Shown one piece after another: positions 25,244 to 37,800 of a stretch of DNA of 64,000 bases. The DNA is from Strongylocentrotus droebachiensis (lineage: Eukaryota; Echinodermata; Echinoidea; Camarodonta; Strongylocentrotidae). Under the pieces are notes generated by a model. That model was not told the origin of the DNA. It did not search any database and worked only from the letters and a program-made list of their open reading frames with translations. How positions within the stretch are numbered: the stretch's first letter is position 1; each line of letters opens with the position of its first letter. The position numbers and the translations under genes are program-made. The stretch is from assembly GCA_035222895.1 (NCBI GenBank), contig JAVYIG010000702.1:310001-374000 (forward strand), read 5' to 3'.

Positions 25244-28236
25244 GCTCTCTCTCTCTTCTCTTTCTCTCTCCCTCTCTTCTCTCTCTCTCTCTCTCTCTCT
25301 GTCTCACTCTCTCTCTCTTTTTTTCCTCTCTTATTCTCTCTATATCTCTGCCAATCATTCATCCTTGGCACGCTCCAGCCTTTTCTCCCATGGCCCTTCT
25401 CATTCTCACTCAATTCACAACCCATATAGTCATCATATCCTGTTGTACTTGAGAGATCACAATTCAATCTAATATCCGGTATCTGCAATTCTCCCTCCGA
25501 TCCGGAGCTGTAACTTTCTCCAAACAATCGTCACAAATATATCATTTCACCGAGCGTCTCCAATCGAGTCTTGACTCCCCTTAAGAACCGTAACATCCTC
25601 CCGTAATGTATAAGACAGGAAGTTTGAGGAAGGTTGACAAGACGGAGGCGCTTTCGGAAGATAAAGTAGGTCAAAAGAGGAGTGCTGCTGTCACCATCCA
25701 CCAGGGCCTATATTCCACTACAGGGTGTCACAAAAAATCACCCCATCAAAAGAAATAGGAACCAAACGAGTTCTACAAATGTAACAACCAATAAAGCTTT
25801 TCTTCAAATCACCCCAAGTTAAGTTATTGTATTCTACTACAGGATGTCTCAAAACAATTCCCCATCAAAAGAAATAGGAACCAAACGAGTTCTACAAATG
25901 TAACAACCAATAAAGCTTTGCTTGCCTAACACCCACTTTATGTTATCTTATTATACTACAGGGTGTTACAAAAAAGGTTTAAAAAGCATTAGCATTAATG
26001 ATTGCGATCTAATTTCACAACCTGGAATTTATCATATTAAAATAATTTTTCCTGCTGTGTCAGCTTCATTTTGAAGTCTCAAGTTAATTTCACATCATAT
26101 AATCATGAATCAGTATGGAAATACCTTAAAGGGGTCTGGTAACTTTTTCTCAGATTCTGAAACAAATCCTGGATTTAGCTCATGCTGCAATGATAATTAT
26201 AAACCTTTAGATCAGTCAGGAACCCCATGACTTTTACAAGCCGATCGCCTGTCTGATTATCAAGATATTTATGATTGGGAATCGTAACCAAATTTTGTGT
26301 TTGCCAAACGGTTTTCATAGCACTACAGTCTATTGGGGAAAACAAGTATAAGTAAAACCAGTCACTAAAAGATTTTTACTTTTTTGAGGCACTTCTTGAT
26401 CATTTTGAAGCGCATTTTTTTTTTAGGGCTTCAATATTACACCATATCACAGACACTAATAACACGTAGGGCCGTGTATCTCAGATTTAACATTGTTAAA
26501 CAATGCAAAGAAATTTAACAATACAAAATCAAAACCTTGGACCCATCTTCAATTATTTTTCCTAAGCAGGTTTTCAATTCAATTCAAATGAACATTTATT
26601 TTCTTCCATTCAATTGGACAAACATATTTGACAATACAATTTATACGTAGGAACATAAATATCATTGAAGAACTTGTATTACAAGGAAGAAGGCGCGAAA
26701 CCCAATACTTACTTAATATAATAACAATAATAACAATAACAATAATACTAATAACAATAACAATAATAACAATAACTATGATAACAATTTGCATATTCAA
26801 CAAGTTCTGTATAGGGAGTAAATATAGCGCAGTGCCAAATATGATTTCTGCAGAATGTGTAATTATTTAAATATTTGCAGTAGCAATAGGCATTAGGCAA
26901 TAGGCAAAGTCTTAAGAATATTGCAGCTAGACTTGATCATTCAAATAAGTTGAAAAGAATATTCTTATGTGATCATGCATGATGCACATAATGTAATGTT
27001 TTTTGTACATACCCTATACATGTTACCATCTTGCTAGAATTGCACAGTATCACACAGTCTTACAGTCTCCACATGATAGGATTCGATTTGACCCAGGAAG
27101 TTACGCTCAAGTTTTGGGGCTAAAAATACAAAAATCGCGAATGAATCACTGCTTCAAATGTCTCATTTCACGTTCTTCAAACCTGCATATTTTACATCTT
27201 GGAATCAGATGTAGGTTACATGCAGTGAGTTCTCTATACTAATGGAAGAAAGTTTGAAATATTTGTAAAATTTGTTTTCTTAAAGAGATGTTTTGGGTAG
27301 GAAAAGGCGTAGATTTTATTTTATTTTATTTAGATATTAATGTCATACATGTACGTGTATGTTAGAAACATGCTTTCATGGTTTACATGTGAAGGAAATT
27401 TTTATTTTCTCAGAAAAGTTAAGTTCAGGATATCTGAAATAACTTCATGCACAACACAAATTGGTGATTTCAAATTCTTATAATTTCTTCACTATACCAA
27501 AGAAAATGTTAATAGCAATACAAAATAAGAAATATAGAGTGCAGAATTATGATAATTGGTCATGATTTTGGGTCAGCGGGCCTTTTTAAATTACACATTG
27601 GAAACTGGCAGCTATGCTAGGAAGATGATGGTATTTGAGGTTTAAAATACATTTATTATTTGTATATACAACCCGTTGCATAAGACATTTTTATGAATCT
27701 TAAATACATGTACAATGTACACCTATTTTTTAAACAAAAAAATACCCCCCCCCCTTACTTTCTTATTTGTACCTTATATAATTGCAGTGTTTTTATAACT
27801 CATAGATTGTACATGGTTATTCTTTCATTTTTTTTATTTTTACATATTGCACACTCCAGCTATTTGCTCTTGAAAACCTAATGCAAGTTATGAGAAATAG
27901 AAAAAGCAAGGACTTTGTTGAACTGCGTTTACCTCCTTTTTGGGTTCTAGTATTTGTTTTTGTCACCGACTCAAGAGGTTCCCCTTTCTCCAGAAGAAAT
28001 GAAATAAATCAGTCAATTCAATAATAGTAAGTCACTGGATTTATTTGGACAATCATATGATGTCATGAATGAAATTTATTTTTGGTGATATAGAAAATAT
28101 TAATTGGAATGTTGTCAAAATATCATTGTCATTGTGCGGTTGCTACTGCAGTAGTTCCAATAATTGATTAGTTTATTCACAGGTTTATAATGTAATTAAT
28201 CTCAATAAATATTTGAGTAAATGAATAGTATGCTTA

Positions 28237-28268
<32 letters not shown>

Positions 28269-31200
28269 ATATATATATATATCTTGTCTCCTTATCTCCC
28301 CCTCTCTCTCTCTTTCTCTCACATTCTATTTCTTCATTCTGTTTTTGTATACGTCTTTCTCCTTCCTCCTCTTCCCCCTCCTCTTCCCCTCCTCTCTCTC
28401 TTTCTCTCTCTTTCTCGCTCTCACCCTCTACTTTCTCTCTCACACATTCTCTCATTCTTCATTCTGTTTTTTAAACCTTTCTCTTTCTCTTTCTCTTTCC
28501 TACTCTTTTGTCTCTTTGTCTCTTATCGGCTCCCTGCAAAAAGGCTGTAAGATCTACGTAGGGTCCGTGGCAGTAACGGCCTTCTTGGTGAAAGCGGACA
28601 TTATTATTTGCCTCTCTTCCTCTATCTGACTTTCTCATTTCCATGTTATTAATAAAATATTGTAAAATTATAAATATATATATCCTTCCATTGGAAACCC
28701 CTGTATAACAAAGTAAACAGTTGATTTTGCCGACACATTATATGTGCTCGGTTGTACAGTACGTGTGTGACACTCGCTACTGGTAATGACAGTGATTACG
28801 AACGAGAGCTCAAGCCTTATCCATTGTATTATCTAAACACTAACCTTGAGGTATTAATCCATAGGATATGAATAATATCAGACCTTCCAGTTTCCACCAC
28901 TAAAAGTGCACCTCACTTGCTAGTTATAAACGTTGGTGACAGACAGATTGTGCTTATCAGTGCTATAGAACACAGGAAATTATGCTATGCACCGAATACG
29001 ATCTCTTCCTCTCTATTCCCTAACCCTCTTTTTCTATCTGTGTTCATCCAGTCTTTTATTCATTCGTTCATCTTCTTTTTCTCCAGTTTGTTTTTAATCT
29101 TTTTCATCTCTCTTTCTTTCTCCCAACCTCCCTCTCCAGTCTTTCCTTCTCCTACGATTATGAGCCTGAATTCACAGAGTTGTTTAAAATTGTGTTGTAC
29201 ACCTCAACCATATGTTGAAATAAGAATATAAAGCTCATAATATAAAGTGTCTACTGCGTTTTCGTAGCCCAAACATTGGACATTAAAGTCAAAAGCATAC
29301 CGATACACTTACAAGAGGTTTGAACCATGGATTAAGAAAGATTACCCCCCCCCCCTGAATTTGAACCTCCGTTAGAGGAGGAAAACCTAAATCAGCTCAG
29401 AATCGTAGTGACATCATACCAGTGGTCAATTGTCCATATGCTTCAAAACAGGTTTGGCTTTTACTCTGCCTACAGCAGTTGAATGCACTAAAATTTTACT
29501 AGTTAATGTTTTTATCATTATTTAGAAATTTAATCACAAATACGATGATTGTTAACATTTCCATATCTGATATAATTAACATATCTTCAAAAAAACTGGA
29601 TCGCATGACGATGGTACAGTGTGCGAGGGCTTAATAAAAACTGACTTCTGGTACACAGGTGTTGAACTGAACGAGTAAATAGGTTAACAAAAAACTACAC
29701 AGCCACAACAATCAATCAGTCCACAAACCACAGAATGATCGTAGAGTGAGGCTCAAAGAGAGTGTCTTGGTAAAAAAATGACTTGAAACTTGTTTGTATG
29801 CATGTAATGACCTTTCCCTAGCATGTACTTGCATCAGAGTCTTGAATTTATAGAGGTTTTGATTCACTTTATAATTATTTAATTCTATTTCACATGTCTG
29901 TTCAAATATCATTGGCATTGACTTCGAAAATGAGATTTACATGATAATTTTTTTTTTTAATTTTCATGATTGCCTAGCTATGATATTTGAATTTGAACTT
30001 GTTTTTTGTCTTAACACTTGAAAGACTTCACCTTTCAGAAGTCTCAATGATAGGGATCTATTCAATTTCAGTGCAGTAGAATCCTAATACTTGTATGTCC
30101 TTTATGCAGCACAAAACGCATTTGCGGACATTTTAATGAAGAAGTTGAAATTGTGTTCTCACTATATCTGTAAATGCCTCTAAATATTTACAAAATCCTT
30201 TTGATTTTATAATAAAACTGAAATTTTAGACAATTTGTATCCCTTTATCTACAGAAGATATGAATGTAGAGGTCTTTTACGCAGAATCTTGAAAATTAAT
30301 TTTCAAAAGATTTGACCATATAATTTTGATTTCTTTATCAAATTGTTCCAAAATATTGTTGCTAAGTTGACAGTTACCCTATGTATAGTATTGTCCAGCA
30401 TTGAATTGACAATTTTGAACTGATTTTTTTTAGTTGTGAGCTATACTGATTAGAGCTATACATCATAGCTTAAAATGATTTGTAGGTATTCTTGATAAAT
30501 GAAATTTCCTTCTCTATCGAGTACAATCACTTTTTTCCCTTTCAATTTCAATGGTCAGGTCTCTAATTCTCATTGTAATGATACACTTATATGCACATTC
30601 AGTATTTCTTACTCAAATAACTAAAACAATGTTTTCTTCCCAAATTTTTTTCAATTTTCTGATCAGCTCCCGTATTTATACCCGCTCCGCCCGCCCCTCC
30701 CCCACCCCCTGTCGCCATGGCACCGCCCAGCAGAACGTTCAAGGTCAAATCCAAGGTCAAGATGAGACCGTTCCATTGGAATAAGATCTCCAATCTCATG
30801 GTAAGTAATGCATCCGATAATAGTCACATCTGTATAGCGCTTAATAATACGTTTCTAAGTGTTTTAAATTGTAATTTTTATAACCCCTGGTCATCGGCTA
30901 CCTGGCTACCTGGCTGCCACCGTCAGTTGCTTGCGATTGGCGAACACATCTGCACATCTTCTTGTTGTCTTTCTCCATTTGTTTCTATCCTGTGCTAATT
31001 TTTTGGCTTTTGGCTTCATTGGAGTCAATTGCTTATCCGCACATGATAGTGCACGTGCTGGGTTCCCGGGGAGGATTCCGGCCAGGCTCCATTTTACAAG
31101 CGCACACATTCCAATCAAACCATTTGACGTTTGCATCCTACCGGGTACCCGTGACATGTCCACTAGACCACGACACCTCTACATCCAAGGTGACTTCATG

Positions 31201-32520
31201 TCACATTCCTGTACCGTAGTCCTTTCTGCTGGGCTATATATAAACTCGTGTGAACTTGATCTCTGTTTTCAAAAGTCATTTTTTGTTTTATGGGCTTAAC
31301 GCAGAGGTGTCATAGTTGAGTGGTGTAAGCACTTGACTGAAAATGTAAAGGTCGTGGGCTGAATCCCTGACATGGCACTAAGGTCCTTTGGCAAGGCATT
31401 AATCTACATTTGCCACTCCATACCCAGGAGAAAAAAAGTTGACCTGGTAGGATGATGATAGCCTTTATTTAAGGAATTGCCGTGTGCCGTCAATGTGACC
31501 ATATGGTAGGAATACTTCCCTTGGAGTGGAAATTGTGCTCACTGTGTCGGTGAATGATAACCTTCATGGTTAAGAATAACGTCTGTAGCTTAAAGTGCTT
31601 AGAGACGGATTTATCATTTATTAATGCATTTGTTGGTCATCATTTAAGCTGTTTTTAGATAGTTTTTTTTATACTTGTCTAAAAGAAGAAGAAAGAGAGT
31701 TGTAGGTCTTCTCTAACTACAGTCCACAACATTCATGTTTTCAGCTTGAAATACAGTTCTTTGAAAAAATCAATCAGTTAATCTTGGTTACAAGTGAAGG
31801 TTATCATTCGACATTCCACTTGCAGCTGATCAAGTTAGAAAAAAAAAGCTCTGTAGGATAAAGAATCACCCACAGTTTTTTTGGAGCATTTAAAATGGTC
31901 AAAGTATTGTAATGACAGTGATATCAGTCAAATGGTACGACCAATTTTACAGTCTTGGTCTCAAACCAAAGATCAAATACTAAATGAATGTCATCTAAAG
32001 GTTTTCCAATTTCCCTCTCAACTTGGTCTTGATAGACTCTAAGGCCTCAAATGCAACACTATCTTATGAATGAAGGAAAGAAAAGAAAAACACATTACGA
32101 ATGGCTATGATGACACTTGTCATACATTTGTATTTGGATTGCAGGTAAGCAGCTCAATATGGAAAACGGCTAGGGATCTAACAGACTTGATCGATACAGA
32201 TGTTCTAGAAGCTATGTACTCAGATAAGAAAAAAGAAACAACCGAACCAGGTAAGGCACTTTCTTCTATTTTTAATCATCTTCACAATTCTTGCTTTCTT
32301 TCTCTGTCTTCTTTTTTAATTGTCTTTCTTCTTTTCTGTCTCTCCCTGGGTCCCCCCTTACTTGCACTTTTACTTTTCTCTATCTTCTTCTTTTTCTCTA
32401 TCTTCTTCTCTTTCTTCTTTGTCTTTTTCTTCTTCTTTTTCTTTTTCTTTCTTCTTTTTCTCCCTCTCTTTTCTATTTTTCTTTTCCTTGTAGTGCACTT
32501 TCTCTCTCTCTATCTCCCTT

Positions 32521-32551
<31 letters not shown>

Positions 32552-34847
32552 TTCCCTATTCCATTTTTTCCTCTCTCACTTCATTGGTGCTCACCAGAAC
32601 TCTAAAATTTTCTAGTTTTCATTTCTTGTTCACTTTCCCATTAGTATTTAAGCATATCATGTTAGGCCATAAATGGCTATAAGTTGTACCCCCCCCCCCC
32701 CCCCCCCCTCTGCACAAAGCCAGTGTCATAGTCATTGAGAAAATAAAGAAATGGTGTCGGCGAGAATATCTGCATGGGTTAGAAGCTAAAAGCTGAATTT
32801 TAAAAGTAACAGCTCAGAGTACATGTATTAATAATTTCTATCTACTTTCATCTTTTCCTTTTCTCATTGGCATTTCACCCAAAGCCGAAACAAGCAAGAG
32901 GAAGCTGAAGAGTTTCTTAGATCCGAAAGTTGCTCAGAACCTCGGCATCTTCCTGGCAGGATTCAAGATGGACGCCGAGGAACTCAAGTACAGGCTGACC
33001 ATCCTCAGCGAGCAAGATGGCGGCTTAGACCCGGAGCACATCAATGTCATCAGAAGGTAATGTCCATGGTGTTGTTTTCATTGTCCCTCTGATAGGAGGT
33101 GAATGGAAGGTCCCCTTCTTAAGGAGAGGGTCATGTTGTGAAGAATTCAACTTATTTCTCTGAAAAGGTGGTTCCTGTATATATAATGCATTATAACATG
33201 CGGTCCTGTATTTGTAAAGCAAAGACGACCAACTATCATTTTAGTCCCGGGGGATGTTTTACAAAGACTGATATATTGACTTAAGTTGGACTTGAACTAT
33301 GGCAGGCCATTCATACCACTGGTTGCTCTCACCATTGGTCTAGCTCTCAAGGGACATCACAAATCTACAAAATTCATTTTTTATAGTTTATTATTGAAGG
33401 AAAAAACATTATCTAAAGATCTTAATTTTGAAGGGTTTTTCCTATAATTTTACGTCTGGTTCAAGATAATACATGTTTTTACCAGCTCCATAACGTAATG
33501 ATGTGGTTTTAACTCTACCTGAAGAAATTATGTCTTTTACAATTCGCTATACCATACTCAAAACATCCTAAAGTCCCACGGTCTTACAAACCCTTGCCGG
33601 CCGGAGTGTGACTTGTGTCTGGTCATGACTGCCATTCCAATTAGAGCACAACTCTACGTGAAGAAATTATGATTTTCAACAATGATGCATTTTGCGTTCC
33701 GTAGGTGTCTTTGACAATACGCTAAGTCATGACCTTACTCAAAACATCCTAAAGTCCCACGGACTTACAAACCCTTGCCGGCCGGAGTGTGACTTGTGTC
33801 TGGTCTGATGGTCATTCCAATTAGACATTGTTCCTACACACTTGTCACACAGAAAACAGGATCAAGGGCAAGGTGAGAAAAGAAATGGCCTGATTCTTTA
33901 AACAGGTACTCACCAAGCCTGTGTGGTATGGGAATGTGGTCAGGCTGAAAGGATTAAGTATATAGAGTGGTGAAATGTGACGTCATCAAAAATCTATTTT
34001 TGGAATTTCTCTATTTTTTCTTTATTTTTCGAAAGACCACCAAAAATAATGTCCAAATGTCGAAAACCAATTGAATAGGTTAAGTATTGGTTGAGATATG
34101 ACCATCTGAATAAAAAGATTGCCTATGGGAACTCAGTGTTATATTGCTCTGGTTCATAACATTACGAGCCAGAGCAATATAACACTTGTTACCTCCATCA
34201 GTGTTACAATCTCTTCAATGTATATCGATGACTATACATTTGGCACAGTGACAAGATTCATTAGTGAGACAATTTCCTTCAAGGGCAAGGAATTTTTTAT
34301 AAACATGTTTTGATTTTATCAGTAACCTAAAAGTTTCAATGGGTTAAAGTGCTCTTTTACTTGAAAGTGAAATACATTGAATGATTATAGATTCAATAAC
34401 TTAACTCTTCTTTGGACAAATAAAATAAAAAGTTCTATATTATCACTCCTGCCTATGTTGTTTTTGTTTTTGTTTTTTTCTTGTTTTTTTCTTTTCATGT
34501 GTTTGTTTGTAACTTTATAACTTGTTAACCTGCCCTCCCTTCTATATTATCACTATCTGCCTATCTTGTTTTTGTTTTTGTTTTTTCTTGTTTTTTTCTT
34601 TTCATGTGTTTGTTTGTAACTTTATAACTTGTTAACCTGCCCTCCCTTCCTCCATCAATTAACTTATTCTATGCTATCCCACAATGGCTACATCTGGTAG
34701 AGTAATTTCTGTGCTTCCTCTTTCTTGCACTATCTCTCTCTCTCTCTCTCTTTCTCACTCATGTTACCCTTCCCCCTTCTTTTCCTCCTCTCCCTGCTGC
34801 GTTTCAACCTCCCCTCCCTTCTCTCTCTTGCACTTTCTCTCTCTATT

Positions 34848-34882
<35 letters not shown>

Positions 34883-37800
34883 GTCTCACTGTCTTTTTCT
34901 CCCCCTCATTCTCTTCCTCTTATTCTCTTCCTTTCCCTGCTCCTTTTCAATCTTCCCCTCTCCTTCTTTCTCTCTCTTTCTCTTTCTTCTTGCAGTACCT
35001 CTTCGTCTCTTACCCTGATAGATTTCCCCCTTTCCATTTGTTTATTCCTATCAAATGTCTTTCTTCCACTTCTTCTCCTCTCTCTCTCTCTCTCACTTTT
35101 CAAAATCTTCACAAAAACCAACCAAGCACTTGATACCGGTACCTCATTCTTTATTCTGGTTTTCTCCATTTCTTTAGTTTATTCCAATCAATCTGTATTA
35201 TTCATTTCTGCCTTGGTATCTAGATCTTTTTATCATATCCTTTATAAAGGGCTTGTTCAGATATGACGCGATAAACCACCGCAGAAGAAAAGAAACGCCA
35301 CAATTTTAAAACGTGTAAAATGAAAAGCAACAGCACACAACAAAGTATACCTGGGCATGTTCACTGAGCTCTGTGTAATAAGATACACAAATTGTGAAGC
35401 AAATTACACTTTACGTTATCGTAAAAACAAAAATAAAACGCTGTGGTTTTCCGCATCATATCTGAACGAGCCTTAACAATTAAGGGAGTACTGTATCTTA
35501 TGGTCTTAGCTGCTTAAAGTAGTCACCCAAAGAATCAAAAGTGTTTTGAATCGATGCAACATTCATATCATTGCAAAGGGAAAGCCTCACTGATCAAATA
35601 TAACAACTTCCCTCTTCAAAATATGTTTGGGGCCCGCAGTAATCATCTCTCAAAAATGTTAATTTTGAGATCCAGATTTTCTGCCTTCAGCGGTCCTCCG
35701 TAGAGCGTCAAGATTTGTGACGTCACATGCGAGACACAGCTTGCCCCAAAGTTGCATTTTACGCCTTTCCATGATGTATATATGATTTTTCAGCAAATTA
35801 TTTGTGTTTGTCAAGAGAAAATCTTTCCATCCATATATAGTTTGTCCATAATTATCAGTTGTCGTGAACTTTCTTCGGGTGACTACTTTAACAATCAAGG
35901 GAGTACTGAATCATATGGTCTTAGCTGCTTTAATATAATTTCTTTCCTTCATTCTTTCCTGTCCTATGTACAGATATCACCCTACTACTGAGGATGTAGA
36001 GGCGTATGGCCAGTACCGTGACAAGCCTCAAGAGCTGGAGCAGACGGATCAGTTCATGTTACAGCTCTGTGAGATTCCTCATCTCAAGACCAGGCTAGAT
36101 ATTCTCCTCATCGTCAACGAGTTCCCCCTCCAATACGAGCACCTTGCACCAGTGAGTTCCTCTCAATGTGTTTACAGTTAAACTTGCTTTAGCAATCACT
36201 GGTCTATTAAGACCACATTTAAAGCGGGACTGCATGCACTACTTGTAGCTACTTGCGCCCTCTATGTAGCAAACATTTAATGCCTAAGCAGTATATCCAA
36301 TGGTTCCCCATGATTCCCTTTTTTCTTATGTTAATTGAGAGCTGATTTGATGAGATAACCACCTGTCAGTGACCATGCAGGGAGGTCTAATCCCTCCTGG
36401 CCACTGGCCAAACTAGTGCAGACACGCTTTAAGGGTTCCCTTTTAACATTGTCTTCATCCAGTGAAGCACCTACCAAAGGAACAATCTAAAAACTAAAAT
36501 ATTAACCCGATGTATACTGGAACTGAGTGATCCCTGTGGTTTTAAATCTACTGAAAAAGTTTCTTCCTCTTCAAATTTGTCAATTAGTTTCTCAATACCC
36601 CATGTTTTACTTCAATATATTTCAGAAATTGTAACAGAAAATGAAGTCATTCCAATGATCACTATATCAATAGAATTATATTTTAACTAGTACTAGAATA
36701 ATAGTATTATATATTGTAGTATCAGTGTGGTGTTATAATTCCTTCATATTAGGAAGGAATATTAGCTAAATGCCTAATACATATAATTCCATCACAAATA
36801 TGTCAATGATTTATTATTCCTTTTTGCTTTCTTCTTAGACGATTGAGCATGTTCTGGACAGCCTGGATGTGCTATGTAATAGCGTTAGGTTTGTTTCAGT
36901 ACTGGAATACGTCCTGGCTGTGGGTAACTTCATCAACAGTGGCTGCAGCAAAGGGATCGCTATGGGATTCAAGTTGGCAACACTACCCAAGGTATGTTAA
37001 AATACTTTCCTCTTCACGGATGCTATTTTTGGATGCTGAGTTTTGAGAGTAGGATAAACTCACAGTGCTTTGTATATTTCTTATTGTTTTTTTACCAGAG
37101 CTATTTTTACATGAAAGTTTACAAGTCATTAGAGCTCTTTTGGAGCGTTTCAGAGCTAAAACACCCACAATTTCCATGTATTTTCCCACTGCGGTATATA
37201 TGCTTCCTGCTACGATCATTGCAGATTAGTACCAAATCCAAATTCAATCCATAAAATACAGTATTTAATATAGGTCAGGTCTAATATGAATGCTGACAAT
37301 GTCCCACACTTGACAGAGTTATAAGAGGAATCTGAAACATAAATTGATAATGTTGATAATGTTAAAAAATATAAATGGATAATAATTGATAATAGTCCAT
37401 ATTATGGACTACATTAAATACAGCAACAGCATGCCTGAACACCAGGTAGAATAATGCCTGTGATGTTGAGAATGGTTCGATGCATGTATTTTGGTCAATT
37501 CTTTAAGTATAGGACAAATAAATAGTTATCTGTATCAAGGAATTTCCTATACTATTTTCTCCCTGAAGATACATTACCAAGAGCTACACATTGTGATCAA
37601 ATAATCAAATATTCAAATTTTGATATTAAACCTGTACATGAATCGACTATACCATATTTATATCTTAATAACCTAACTCTAACAGATACAAACATGCCAA
37701 ATACTGTATTGAGAGTAGGTGAATTATTTCAATTCTTTTCTGCTACGATTAGAAGATTGAAATACTTGTGTATCATAAAAATGGTAACTTTATTAATTTC

